From the NCBI GenBank assembly GCA_021209875.1, contig JAGYVD010000002.1, positions 310,001 through 374,000 on the forward strand: DNA of 64,000 bases, written 5' to 3'. Origin of the DNA: Rosellinia necatrix (lineage: Eukaryota; Ascomycota; Sordariomycetes; Xylariales; Xylariaceae). The position numbers were made by a program, and so were the translations under genes. Below are positions 1 to 11,900 of this stretch, one piece after another. Position 1 is the stretch's first letter, and each line of letters opens with the position of its first letter. Under the pieces are notes generated by a model. It ran no database searches, was not told the DNA's origin, and saw only the letters and a program-made list of their open reading frames with translations.

Positions 1-1253
1 CCAGAACTGGGAGGGGAAGGGGATCCCAAGATATCGTAGCCCGACGCGCGGCGGACATCCGGACATGGGGAGGGAGCCTCGATACCAACCGTGAATGAAA
101 CCTCTCTAACCCTCCATAACCCATGCCAGTCCACGGCCGGCCTCAACGGCGTGTCCCTGATCTTCAACAGCCGCAGCAACATCATCATCCGCAACCTGCG
201 GCTCTCGTCGCCGCGCGACTGCTTCCCGGCGCCGGAGGCGTACCCGTCGAGCTGGAACGCGCGGTACGACGCGGTGGCGTTCGTGACGACGACGACGGCG
301 TGGCTCGACGGCAACGTGTTCGCCGACGCGGCGGGCGGGCCCGTGGCGCCCGACGACTTCCTCTGGGGCTGGCGCGTGGACCGGTACGACGGCCTCTTCG
401 ACGCCGAGGACGGCTCCGACGACGTCACCTTCAGCCACAACGTCGTCGCCAACCACCACAAGAGCCTGCTCTGGGGCGGCGGCGAGAAGGAGGGGCCCCG
501 CGACGTCGGCCGCATGCATTTCACCGTCTTCGCCAACCACTTCGCCAACTCCTCCAGCCGCAACCCCCTCATGCGCTTCGGCACCTTCTACGTCGCCAAC
601 AACGTCTTCTCCAACTACGCGAACAAGCCGCCCCTATACGCGGCGTCTGGGGCGGAAGGGAGGGGCGGGGATTTCGCCTCGATCGCCGCCGCCGAGACCC
701 CTTACCTGCCCGATTTCCAATACAACCTAGGCATATACAACCTGTAAGCAAAAAAAAAAAAACCCCGTCTTCAGCCGTAGGAAACCTCAGATATACAAAA
801 AAAAAACGAACTAACCAAAGCCCCCTCTCCCCCCCCCATCTTCGTAGTTCCTCCGTCCTAGTCTCAGGAAACTACTTCGACCAGACCGGCGCCTACCCCT
901 CCGACCGCAGCCGGATCTTCGCGTTCCAGAACCTCGCGACGCCCTCCCGTCCGGCGCGCTTCTGTTCGCCGCCCGACTCTCCCTCCCCCTTCCCCTCCTC
1001 GTCCCCGTCCCCGTCCTCGTCGGCTCTCGCGTCTCTCGCGCGGCCCCGCAGCGCGCTGGGCGGCGCTCCCCTGAACCTGACGGCCGACGTGCTCGGCGCG
1101 TTCGCCTACCACCTGGGCGTCGGGACGGATTCCGTCGAGGGCGGGCTCGTGGTCGATTGCGCCGCGTTCGGGCGCCAGGACATGCCCGTTCGGTTCGAGA
1201 GCCCCGAGGACGTCTTTGCGTATGTGGTTCGGAACGCGGGGCAGACTGGTTAG
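1..1253 (+). CDS. Pectate lyase, polysaccharide lyase family 1 (5' partial)
   Basis: A secreted enzyme that cleaves de-esterified pectin by beta-elimination with Ca2+. The 5' end lies before the window. Positions 1-129 look like the end of an intron: a CTAAC branch site near 105 and acceptor CAG at 127-129. Exon 130-743 encodes a beta-helix core with SNIIIRNLRL, WLDGNVFADA, an Asp-rich stretch (DGLFDAEDGSDD) suited to Ca2+ binding, and RNPLMRFG, the family R-x-P-x-x-R catalytic motif. Donor GTAAGC at 744 and acceptor TAG at 845-847 give a 104-bp intron; only this acceptor keeps the frame into SSVLVSGNYFDQTG. The last exon (848-1253) has a Ser/Pro-rich insertion near residues encoded at 930-1060 and the usual C-terminal DVFAYVVRNAG-type helix. 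The neighbour Elg1 converges on it. The family assignment is firm; the exact substrate is not shown. Confidence 0.85.
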
Positions 1254-1593
1254 ATGTTACACCTACATGTATTTGGGTGGGTAGGTAAGTAGGGAGTGTC
1301 AGTCAGAGGTTTGTGGTGAACTGCGTACTTCCTCGCTTATATTGCTTCTGTTCTGGCTCGGGGGGTGGCACATGAACTGGAATGGCAGGGGAATGAGATG
1401 GAGGAAGCAAGTATATCGATTCTCGTACTATGTAAAGCTGTAAATGCTAATTGATGGCAACGCCGGCCCCGTTCATGATTGTCATGCACCCCTGGTGATC
1501 CCTGTGCGCCATTACCTCGCCTGTAGATGAAAGATGCCAAATATCTATACCTTAGGTGTCTCTATGCACATTCGATGTATCCGCACAGCGGGT
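1254..1593. other. Convergent intergenic spacer
   Basis: This is the 3'-to-3' spacer between the pectate lyase and elg1. It holds short GTAGGTAAGTAGG-type motifs near 1278-1294. I see no ORF with family resemblance and no RNA gene. Confidence 0.6.
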
Positions 1594-4500
1594 CTAAAAT
1601 TCATCTAACCTCGCATCCATATTTGCATTCCCATTTTCCGAGCCAAGGTTGGTGTGGACCTCTGACACTAGAGCCTGGTGTGCTAATTTGTCCCAGTCCT
1701 TCCCACCCGTATACATCACAAGATAGGGATTGATATCAGCTGCGAAGTATCTCTCGCGCCTTATGGTGGCTCTAGAGCCGCCTTCTAGAGCCGAGAGAGC
1801 GGCACGCGTCGTTCGCATGCGTTTTTTCTCAGGTTCTCCTCCCTCGCTCAGGAGATTGCTTCGCATACGGCGTTCCTTATGCAGCCGTTGGTCGTAAGAC
1901 ACGATACCGCGGACATACGGCGCCACGTCTAGACAAAGGGGCGTCATTTCTCTATCGAATACGGATGGGTCGAGGTATCCGTTCGCTAGGATCTTCTCAG
2001 ATACCGCGATAGGATCAAATGCGATGCTGTAGTTTTTTCGTGTGATGGGACTCTCCAACTGTGATAACCTTTCGAGATGATGCTTGATGTCACTGGTAAC
2101 GCGTTTTTCATCAAATCGCTTAATAGTGTGCATCTCCTCCTGCGATTGTTCACTACTCATTAGTTTTGACCGAGCGAGAATCCTTAACGATGTAGATACA
2201 CCGAGTGAGATTGAGTCGTAATAACACAGTGGCGTAACCTCCAAGATCTTATCCCCGATCGTGAAATCATCCAACGTCTTGGCATGTAGGTCTGGCATCG
2301 TTGGATCAAGCGCGATACGGTCTGAAAGAGGTGACAAGAAGGGGCCACAGATATCAGAATCGCTCATACTGTCCGCGAATGCCTCAACGGACTGTAGAAG
2401 AGACAGACGTGCCTCTCGGGAGCAGGCCTTCTCTGTGGCTTTCTTGACCCAACTTGAGGAGTCTTCGAACTCATGGTGATCAGAGACATCCAATCCCCAG
2501 TGGTTCCATACCTCCCCATGTAGATCTGGAACGATGGGGGGTAATGATGACTCTGCGGTTGTCAGATCTCTATTGAGCCAGCCCATGCCAGTATGGTATG
2601 TATCTTGGCTAACGACTCGGATAGTTTGTCCTTCTTGATCAACATCACTGCCCTTTGGCCAACGGGGATAAAACCAGTCGAAGCCGCCACGCAAGTCTCC
2701 AACACCGATCTGACACCAGTAATTGAGTTCGGTGATGGCAGCACGAAAGTCGTGATTGCGCGACTCATAGAGGGCCTCAACAGCGTGTCTCCCAAGAGCA
2801 TGTCCCTCATTGGCAGCAATTAAAAGTAGCATGTCGACTGCTAAGTCTGAGGGTGGAGGGGAGAAGCGAAAGATTCCATGCAATTTCAAGTTTTGTAGAG
2901 GCACAATTGATTCGTTGTTGCAGGTCATTATGAATGGTCGTTTTGACTGAGCAATCATGGTGATAACAGTAGCCCAAAACTGTTTGTCCTCCTCGTACAG
3001 AATGTCAACTTCTTCTAATAGAATCAATGATTGCTTTTGATCCCTGCAAGGTCTCTTGTCGAGCGATGAGAGCACTGGAGCTTCAGCGCCTATTTGTTCA
3101 ATCTTGGGCGCCTGGGTTATTGGCTTAGAGGGTTTAGGCTTGAAGAAAGATGCCATCGTACTCTGTTTCCCAGACTTGAGATCCTTGGTGACCTCATCCT
3201 CGACTGCACTGTCTCCCTGAGGATCATCCTTTTGTTGGTGATGAACCAGGTGATTTCGCGTCATATCCCCAACTCTTTCCAGTATATCTTTGCCACTTCT
3301 CCGGGCTCCGGCATTGATCTCGAAAACTTCGAAATCGAGTTCCTTGGCTATTGCATATACTGTTGCCGTCTTGCCGCATCCGTGCGGTCCACTGAGTAAC
3401 ACCGCATTGGTCAGTCGGCTACTAAGTTTGCCCCCCCGATCGACGGTATCTCCGGATCGTACCACTGTTTTCTTAGCATCCCCTCGGCCTCCACGACGAT
3501 GCTGATCCGGATCATCGTCGTAGATTTCATCCATCTCGTTTTCTTCCTCGTCACTGGACACAACAAACCCATCTAATTTCTTACGCCCACGCTTCTTTTT
3601 GAGAGATGAGGCGCCCTTAGACTTGGGAGCACTGTCTGACGCGCCTGTATCTACCGCCTGGACTTTCAAGGTTTGAAGCCAATCCCGTAGGAGCTCGGCT
3701 TCGCGCCCAGTTTGTAGTATACAGTGTGCCGAGGTAGGTGCATACTTCTGGGCCCAAGAAACGGACTCGCAAGTAGACATGTCAAATGCTGATAGTTTTG
3801 TGGCTATGGAGTCGTATGCGTGAATGATTGCTGGATGGGTCTTCAATACGGCGCCATTGTTTCTCAATGTGTGGAGCTCCTTGCGTATACGTGCTTGGAG
3901 CTTTCGACCACTTTCAAAGTGCTTCGTTGGCACTCGAAGTAAAGGCGCTATGGGGCGAAGTTCTTCCTCGTTCGTCAATTTAAGCTCTTCAGCAAGCTGG
4001 TGAATCCTTAATTTCGCGGCACTCTCGCGTAGAATGCTCTCACGTTCGCTGATGCAAACTGCCTGCCCCTTAGCCTTGCGCGCCCTGGATCTTGCTGGGA
4101 CTAGTTCGCCTCCAGTATTGTTCTTGGGATATGCAGGCGGGCTGTCACGAACGTGAACTACACCGCGCCAAGGCCATGCTGGATACTGCGCTCCCGGTAT
4201 TTTCATACTACCTTTGTTCAAGCTCATGTTGGTATGGGACGAACTCAAAGGCGCGGAACGAGTTCGCTTTGGTGAGCAGGGAGTTGAAGTGAAGATAACT
4301 TGTCGTTTTGGGGGTGTCTTGTCTTTCTTCATGGTCGACCCGTCTTCATTGATGGAAGACATCAATTTCCCCTTAGCTTGAAAAAATGGGTGTGCTGGTA
4401 TTTTCGGTATCGCCGTCTTCTGCTGAGTACTTTCCTTCGGGTTTGTCCCTGCGACTTTGTCATTGCTAGTTTCATGACCGGAGGATGGCGTTGTAAGGGC

Positions 4501-5250
4501 CGTGTCTTTTGATGTAGATAGTGAAACCCTCGAAATACCTAAAAGGATTTCGTTGATTCTTTGTCCGAGCCGTTCTCGCGATGCCGCGTCTGTTCCGTAG
4601 GATATAGGCACGACTAAGGCTCTCCGCTTTCGCCCGCGCTTTTTGGCCAAAGGCGTCACTGAGGTTGGTGCAGGTGTCAATGGGTTAGATGGCGGGGGCC
4701 CGATTGTACCAGTCGCTAGATTAAGCCTTAGAAGCTTCTTCGGCTTCTCGTTGCATGCTGAATCGCATGGGTTTCGGTCTTTTGAATCGTTGACGGAATT
4801 GTGATCACCCTCCACAGCTAATTTAGAAGCCCCCATAGCGGGCGGATTGGCGCTTTCATCAGGCAGCTCATGTATTCGTCCATTGCCCTGCGACCGCTCC
4901 ACGGCGAGCTGCTTATCGATTGCTGTGCCTTGGCCGAAGTGCTTTATGATGCTTGGGCCAGCGGAAACCCGTTTTTGGCGTTTTTGCCGAGGGGCCTTAA
5001 GCTGAGTTTCGGATACAAGAGCGGATGAATCTGTCTTCCGACGCTTCCGTTGGCGCCTGCCGGGTTCCTCATGATTATTCTCGTGTTCGATAGGATCGTT
5101 TCTTGATTCGTCGGATGTAGGGCCAGAGCAAGAAGACTCGGGGGTTGGAGGGGTCACAGCATCGTCGAGCTTGGGAGTAGCGTGGGATCCTGAGAAGAAG
5201 GGGTGAACCTTCTTGAGTTGCACCTCGGCACCATTGCTGGCCTCGGCCAT
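1594..5250 (-). CDS. elg1: Elg1/ATAD5-type PCNA-unloading RFC-like complex large subunit
   Basis: The large subunit of the alternative clamp loader that, with Rfc2-5, removes PCNA from chromatin after replication; nuclear. It is a single exon of 1218 aa from the chosen start (ATG at 5250-5248). An in-frame upstream ATG at 5346 would add 32 residues, but homologues of this type begin close to the VHPFFS motif, which here lies soon after MAEASNG. The N-terminal half is long, basic and disordered, and repeats HPFF-type motifs (VHPFFS, IPAHPFF). The AAA+ module shows Walker A GPHGCGKT (residues 621-628) followed by AKELDFEVFEINAGARRSGK, and Walker B LILLEEVD (742-749); the acidic Walker B is typical of Elg1. 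An RFC-box-like FIMTCNNES follows. Length suits filamentous-fungal Elg1. It shares a roughly 0.8-kb bidirectional promoter with the next gene. Confidence 0.9.
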   Translation of the reverse strand: MAEASNGAEVQLKKVHPFFSGSHATPKLDDAVTPPTPESSCSGPTSDESRNDPIEHENNHEEPGRRQRKRRKTDSSALVSETQLKAPRQKRQKRVSAGPSIIKHFGQGTAIDKQLAVERSQGNGRIHELPDESANPPAMGASKLAVEGDHNSVNDSKDRNPCDSACNEKPKKLLRLNLATGTIGPPPSNPLTPAPTSVTPLAKKRGRKRRALVVPISYGTDAASRERLGQRINEILLGISRVSLSTSKDTALTTPSSGHETSNDKVAGTNPKESTQQKTAIPKIPAHPFFQAKGKLMSSINEDGSTMKKDKTPPKRQVIFTSTPCSPKRTRSAPLSSSHTNMSLNKGSMKIPGAQYPAWPWRGVVHVRDSPPAYPKNNTGGELVPARSRARKAKGQAVCISERESILRESAAKLRIHQLAEELKLTNEEELRPIAPLLRVPTKHFESGRKLQARIRKELHTLRNNGAVLKTHPAIIHAYDSIATKLSAFDMSTCESVSWAQKYAPTSAHCILQTGREAELLRDWLQTLKVQAVDTGASDSAPKSKGASSLKKKRGRKKLDGFVVSSDEEENEMDEIYDDDPDQHRRGGRGDAKKTVVRSGDTVDRGGKLSSRLTNAVLLSGPHGCGKTATVYAIAKELDFEVFEINAGARRSGKDILERVGDMTRNHLVHHQQKDDPQGDSAVEDEVTKDLKSGKQSTMASFFKPKPSKPITQAPKIEQIGAEAPVLSSLDKRPCRDQKQSLILLEEVDILYEEDKQFWATVITMIAQSKRPFIMTCNNESIVPLQNLKLHGIFRFSPPPSDLAVDMLLLIAANEGHALGRHAVEALYESRNHDFRAAITELNYWCQIGVGDLRGGFDWFYPRWPKGSDVDQEGQTIRVVSQDTYHTGMGWLNRDLTTAESSLPPIVPDLHGEVWNHWGLDVSDHHEFEDSSSWVKKATEKACSREARLSLLQSVEAFADSMSDSDICGPFLSPLSDRIALDPTMPDLHAKTLDDFTIGDKILEVTPLCYYDSISLGVSTSLRILARSKLMSSEQSQEEMHTIKRFDEKRVTSDIKHHLERLSQLESPITRKNYSIAFDPIAVSEKILANGYLDPSVFDREMTPLCLDVAPYVRGIVSYDQRLHKERRMRSNLLSEGGEPEKKRMRTTRAALSALEGGSRATIRRERYFAADINPYLVMYTGGKDWDKLAHQALVSEVHTNLGSENGNANMDARLDEF

Positions 5251-6062
5251 GTCAACCAACCGATTGACCCAAATAGAACCCCCGAGGCACTTGTTTACGA
5301 TCGAACAAGGCAAATCATGAGGAAGTTTCGGAGTTGTTGCGATCATTAAAAGTTGATAGGTAAGGCGGTCGGTCTGGTGTGAACCGATAGCAGAGGGTAG
5401 TCAAAATCACCGCCGGCGCATAAGTAGGATACCAATGATACAAATGGCACAAAAAGAAACAACGCTACCCTAGGTAAGTCGGTAAGTACGTAAGTACGTG
5501 TAGGCAGGCAGGTAGGTAGGTAGGTAGGTAGGTAGGTAGTAAGTAGGCAGGTGGGCAGGTAGGCAACTTCAGATTATGTGCGTGTGGTTGGAAGAGGGGG
5601 GTGTATAAGAGAACGCTACAATCCGACTCAAGAGTCGCGTCTGTTTCCCCATATATCCATCCCTAAATGGAGGTGGTGTCAAAAGCACTTAGGGAAGGCG
5701 CGTATTGGAATCGCGACTGCACAAGTAACTAGCGCGTCAACTAATTAAGTGCTCTGAAAGACCCATTCTTAACTACCTAGGTAATAGCGGGACACTGGAT
5801 AAGTATATCCAGATAAAGGGTATATATTTATATAGCGGTTATTCATTGTGTGGGCGGATCACGGCTGCCTGAGTACCTAGTCATGTACCTGGGTACTCAC
5901 CCACATGTGTAGTGTATCTGCATCTAGCGCTAGTTAAACTGCCCCACCATAATCGGCATTTTGGGATAGACAGACCGAGCTTGGGGAACTTTTTTTTTCT
6001 TGGATTGAGTCTGGCACCATCACGGTCCATCGTGAAGACTTATACCTTCCCAGCACTGCGCA
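5251..6062. other. Divergent promoter spacer with GGTA tandem repeat
   Basis: This region lies between elg1 (-) and the Utp8-like gene (+), so both promoters should be here. It contains a GGTA tandem tract (about 5511-5539) surrounded by related GTAAGTAC words, and an AT-rich stretch at 5815-5845 (TATATATTTATATAG) that could be a TATA-like element. No gene is visible. The first part overlaps the alternative upstream start of elg1. Confidence 0.6.
5511..5539. repeat. (GGTA)n microsatellite
   Basis: About seven tandem copies of GGTA, in the elg1/Utp8-like divergent promoter. The same word recurs in many spacers of the window. Confidence 0.95.
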
Positions 6063-8993
6063 ATGGCTTCGCAGTTCCAGGTCCAGAAGCCATATGTGCT
6101 GACGACCCTGCCCCGGCCTCTTGACCCAATCACCGGCACCTATGTCGTTGGCGACGTGCATGGATATGCGCCGGGATCCAAGAAGCGCAAGAGGCGCGCC
6201 GAGTTGACAGTTGGGATTGATGGGGAAGCCATTAATGTTTACGATGTGAGTCTTCCCCCTCTGGCTGCCTCTCGCCTTTCCGTCTCGTCTCTCCATGGGA
6301 GACAGATAGCGCTGACTTGTGCCCCGTTCTTCTGGCCGAGTGCAGGTATCCTCCTCGAGGCTCGTCACATCGTATCCCATTCCTCCTCAGTCGCGCCTCT
6401 CATGCCCGGCCAGCTCCATCCGGCTCAAGTCCCAGTCGGCCAAGGATGTTACGCGCTACACCTACGCCGCATCGGATGAGTCCCGGATGAACAAAATCAC
6501 CCTTTTCAAAGACAGCGTCGGCGAATCGGGCAAGACAAACCAGGTCACCTGCTCGGCCTCGCTTGGTCCAGGTCGTCCCGCTGTATGGCTTGCACCTGTG
6601 TCAAACCCCGCAGCCTCGGATGAAGCCGCAACGGCCACTCCCAACAATGAGCTTCTAGTTGTGAGGGCAGACGGGGAGATAACATGTCTTGATGGGGAGA
6701 GCCTAACACAGAAATGGACGTCAACCGCCCTCGCGATGCTTCAAGACCTGGCCGACAACGCAAGAACGGATTTTACCATCGAGTTCTGCCGTTCCGTCCC
6801 AGCTTCCGAAGTAGTCAAAGGCATATTCAGGGGCAACAGCGACGTATTCAACATCATCTCTAACTCCAGCCAAGGCCCCGATGAGGAAAGCGAGGTTTTC
6901 GTCCTCGTCTCAAGCTCTGGCGCAACCGGGCATCGCACTCGACATATCCACATTATTGGTCGCCTATCCCCCACGCTTTCTTCCACCCACGCGAGCCAAG
7001 GCGTTGTACAGCTTCACGTCATGCCCCTAGCCGACTCCCATGAGAAGCAGGACGGGCCGCGGCACTATCGTCTCGATATTCGCAATGGAGCTCTATTAGA
7101 GCTCCACCACCACACCATTATCATCCACGACTTGACTGCAAGCGTCCCGAAAATTACGTCAACCATGCCACTCGAGGGCACAAATTCCTTTCTGCCACTA
7201 AGCAAAACATCTCTGCTGTGCTCCACCAACACGCAACTCTCTGTTTTTAACCCGGTCTACAAGTCACTGCAAAATACTGTCGATATCGACCTTGCCGGCC
7301 AAGGACAAACAGACAGCAGAACCAGCCAAGATCCTGATTTATGTCAATTGGTTGCCTACTTCTCCCCGCTTGAGCGTGCTATTTCAATTGTCGGCTCTAA
7401 TTTGGTCGCCATTCAGCTTGAGGCACCTAAGAGTCGACATGTAAAACGCCGCGCCGAAGGCCTCCTGATTGACTCAATTGGGCGCGGACTCCCTACAACA
7501 AAAAAGAGAATCAACACTATCATCGGGGCTACTGTCTAAAAAAAACCGTCTTTTCAAACTACCTTCCGGGCTCGATTAGAGGAGACTATTGGGAGAGATG
7601 GACAGCCGATCGGGAACAAGCTGATTCTCTGTTGAATGCCAACGATATTCCTAAATTTGAAACCCTTCTTGCGGAGAAATTTGGTATTCCGGTGGAGGCG
7701 GCCTCTCCTAGTGGTGACAACACAGACACATTACCAAAGAATCCTCTCATCTGGCGCCTTCCAAGATCGCGCACGAACTACCCCCACGTGGACAGGAGGT
7801 GGATACTATACGCAATAAGCCGATCATTTCAATGGAATAATGCGTTACCAGATGACCTATCAGTCCCCCGATTAATTTTCCAACTCCCGCAGAGCAACAT
7901 TCTGAATTATCTTGTGGATGCAGGGCATTTAACCATGTCGAATCTTAGAGCCGCTTTCAGGGATAGACTTGTCGACCATGGAGCCGTTGATAGTTTCCTC
8001 GCCGAGGAATTTGTCACAAGACTCTCAGAGATTGATCCTTCTCTAGAGCTTCTGGTTGTCTACCTATCTGCTACCAATCTAGGCGCTCTAGAAACTCTCC
8101 TAGTACTTAAAACTCTGATGAAGAGCTTAGAACTAGTCAATGACGCTACTCGGTCTCTCCCCAAGGCAATAACTAATGGTGCGGCCGGAGACGGTGCAAG
8201 CGGCGATGACACAGCCGAAAATGAGAATATCGGCATGGAGTTAGACGACCTCGAGGACGAGATCCAGAAAACGGTATCTTACCTTAATAATGAGGATGCC
8301 GGCGTTCGGGGCAGGGGACTGAGTATCGCATTTGCCAAGCTGGGAGCCTGCCCAGCCCCATCCGCTGTGAAAGGACTGAGAACCACCTTCAAGCCCGAGG
8401 AAGTTCTATCCTTGATGTATGTGCTACGAATAGAACTAGTGAAAGGTGGCTGGACCGATCGTTACCTTGAGGTCGACAGCCATGATGGCGTCCCGTTCGA
8501 CGCGCCCCCCGACGGCATCATAAAGCTTATCGCCGACCTCCTAGGCTTCTGCCTAGACTCACTGGGGCCGGGCGGCTGGCTGCTTGGTGATGCCATGCAA
8601 GCGAGCGACGACGCGGCCGATTTCATCGGGTCGCTGACACACGAGGTCAGTGCCGCCCTGGAAGGGTTGGAGGAGACAGTGTACCTGCGCAACTTCCTAG
8701 CTGGTCCCGTGAAATACTATGAGGAGACTTTGAACAAAGCGGCCAGCGCGGCGGCCAAAGATGCGAACGCGAATGCCACCACCACCTCCTCCTCCGCCAA
8801 GCCCGTGGTCGCAATCCGCCTCAAGGACCCCGTGGCCGGCGCGCTGCCATTGGGCCTCAAGTCTGTGTCCCAACAGGTCTCAAGCCACAAGGTCGTGTCG
8901 GGCGGCGAGGTCGTACAGAGGAGCCTGAGAGAGAGGGGACATCTGATCAGCCAGAAGGTCGGGTCGTACTCATTAGAAAGAATCGTGGTGTAA
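6063..8993 (+). CDS. Probable Utp8-like nucleolar t-UTP protein, frame broken once
   Basis: Likely a component of the U3 snoRNP / small-subunit processome; the assignment rests on overall resemblance to fungal Utp8-family proteins and is moderate. Exon 1 is 6063-6245 (61 codons: MASQFQVQKPYVLTTLPRPL start, a KKRKRR basic patch, then IDGEAINVYD). Intron 6246-6345 has donor GTGAGT and acceptor TGCAG. Exon 2 continues in phase (VSSSRLVTSYPIPPQS) and reads beta-strand-rich, propeller-like sequence to a TAA at 7537-7539. Coding resumes without a gap in the -1 frame (KKTVFSNYLPGSIRGDYWER) to 8993. No splice pair explains the switch, which sits on an A8 run (7538-7545). Joined length would be about 940 residues. 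The second half is alpha-helical with an acidic stretch near 8200-8270. An assembly indel is the simplest reading; see findings. Confidence 0.6.
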
Positions 8994-11900
8994 TGGCGTA
9001 ACCCAAATAAAATAAAATAAAATAAATAGGCGAAAATGGATATTATTTCTTGGTCAGCAACGCAAATGCAAACATGGGATGAATGAAGCGCGCATAATTA
9101 CTTTTTTTTTTTTTTGTTAAGGTTCAACTAGCTCTTGTTGTATACGATATCTACAACATGATGTGGTTTGATACGTGTGGGTGGTAAAAAGACTACCGGT
9201 AGGTAGATTAAGTACTTACTTGCTTAGGAGATGATGCTGCTCGCCGAGATGGAGGACGAGATGTGATGTGATGTGGGTTGTGGTGAGCGGGTTTACGATA
9301 ATAGGTACTCCTATTTACTGTATAACTAACTAGGTACCTACCTCAGTTACGTTAGGTAGGTATTTTACGGGCTTCGCGAGCTTCTTCCCTACCTACCTAC
9401 CTACCTTACGTGCCTGCCTACCAAGTATACATACATACATACATACATACATACATACATACATACATACATACATACATACCGCAATCGCAATGCCCAG
9501 CTTTGTCAACACGTGCGTGCATACACGCAGCAAATAAGGACGTTGCTTGCTCGCACGAGGAGCAAACGAGGACTTTTAGACAAGAAGCATGGATGCCTAT
9601 CTATCACGCACGTATCTTATCTAGACCGTCTGTAGAATCGCCTGTTTGCTCTCGGCGCAGAAACAAACGCCAGCTGCGTGACCAGTTGGTAAATCTTGTT
9701 TCTTATTTTCTTCTCCGCGACGTCCCCTCGATCCCTTTTGACCTACTTAGCACGGGCATAGTGTTTTTCTATATCTTTGTCTCAGACCCAAAAAAAGTCA
9801 CTGTCGAGAGAGAATGACGTCTGCATACAAACATTTTTCCATCGCTAGAGGCTGAATGAGTCACGGCGATGTTGTACAATAAGGAGACACTCATGTAACA
9901 CGATTTCCAATCCTCCCACTCGTACTAGAGTATACAGGTAGCTGCTATTCACGGAAAGGGGGGATAGATGATTAAGAGACGAATAAATATAATCGTTGTC
10001 TTCCGAGATGTTACGTCGTAACGCCAAAATCCTTGTGCGGGCCGCCTACAGTTACCCACATAGGTAAACCGTCGATACGTATAACACGGGGACGTGGTTA
10101 CAAGATTCCGTATTCCGGCCGGCAGGAATCCCGCGTCGTTTCTCGCTCGTAGAATGGGATGGCCTGCGCACGGTTGAACAGCTGCGGGCCCAGCGATGAC
10201 ATGTCGCAAAGTTGCGACCTTTACCTTGGCACGAGGGCGAAGGCCAACAACAGAACGACGCTAACACTTGCCATACTCTCTGGTCGGGCGCGATTTCATG
10301 CAGGTGGGAGAGGAGTGTAAGCGTCTCGGGGTAATCCTCAGTCTCATACATATTTGGGATCAGGCAGACGTAATGGGATTTGTGAAACGACACATCCATT
10401 ACACGAGGCCTCGTGTTGATCGGTGTTTGTGGTGGCACTATTTCCGTGGCGATAGATAAGGCCGGCCATGGAAATGCAAATCAAAGCAAAACAGAAGATA
10501 CGGGTATCCGAATGGGAAGATCCGATAATGGGGCTTGCCCGTTGTTCGCCTCGGGGTTCAACACCAAGGCCCGCCGCCACCCCTACTCTTTGGCAACGGG
10601 ACCTCAACACTACAGTAGGCTTCGCGAGTGCTAAATCGAGGAGTAACTACCGAGTCCAATCAACAGACCGGGGCGAATAGTTCGGTATCTCATTAGGGGT
10701 CTACCTTGTTAAAGGGCACGCTATTCGGACCCTCAGCGGATGTGGCCGCCCTGATACAGACAGGTAGATCTCCGTTTCTGCTGCGTGTAGCCGAAGCGAG
10801 TCCTGGTCGTTATCTTAGGTTAGCTGCATGAGTTCAATTTGATACCAGGTCAGCCGCCGCGTCCCACGGTTCGGGGAGCCGGGAAGGATGAGGTAAGAAT
10901 GGTGTCTCGCTGTGGCTGCTGGTTGGCTAATGGCTCAGCCCTTCCTTCCCCTAAACAGAGATTCATTGCTGCCTACCACACTCGCAGGGCGTTCTCATCG
11001 GCGGACACGCGACAACTATGATGATGGTATTCCAACCCGTCAAAGTGCTAAATGGGGCCGGAACACTCCCCAGGTCCTTTTGCGATGAAGCCCTTGAGGC
11101 TCTACAAATGCTGACGCCGGTGTTGTGTTTGGAAATGTACCTTGTCCCTAATTCATACCCATCACCTCCGAAATCCCTAAGCTCGCGAAGAAAATGAAAA
11201 ACTTTTAGTCATTGCCCAACTGACAGTACCTCGCAGTAAAGAGCCCAGATCAGCATAAGCCACTTGGCCATGCATCTGGCTTGGATGTGACACTCGACAG
11301 TATACCACCTTACACATGCAGACTACTATATGCTGTCAAATGATGTTGTGAAGCTGGCTGCGAGGCGCATGTCATACCGCATAGCAAAATCTACAGTACT
11401 TTCATGTTGTCTGGTTGGACCTATCAACAACGAACAGCGTTATGAAGATGGGAAACTAGCGGCAAGCGCGAATAAACCCCGAAGATCAGATGCCGTTGCC
11501 AGGGAAATTCGATAAGGCTTTGGAGTGAGAAGGGCGGTGACGGGGAGAAGCACGATTGGAGTAGTATTGAAAAGCATATGATCGTTTCTAAGGCCCAGTC
11601 GGATTGACGATAAAGGGGAGACTGTTGCTGATAGGACCACGTTCCTGGGCTGGAGACTTGACAGATATCTCATACCAAACAGACGTAGCCATACTATATA
11701 CTGCGCCATATCCGGTACCGAGGCAAGACGCCGAAGGGGATCACGTAGAAGAGACGGCCAGAAGGTGGCTAGAAAATGGCCACGGAACAGCGGTTAGGTA
11801 ATATTAATATGCCGGTGCGGTGGCAAAGCCATGTAAATTATCGAGTCAGTCACCCGTCGTATTTTGGGTTCTCAAGTTTTACGGAAGCAGAGAGAGGGCC

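Noticed and set aside
864..867. Alternative acceptor CAG for the pectate lyase last intron
   Set aside because: It shifts the frame; TAG at 845-847 restores the conserved VSGNYF continuation.
10052..10438. 128-codon minus-strand ORF in the gene-poor spacer
   Set aside because: No domain, no codon or splice support, and overlapping equally long ORFs in other frames.
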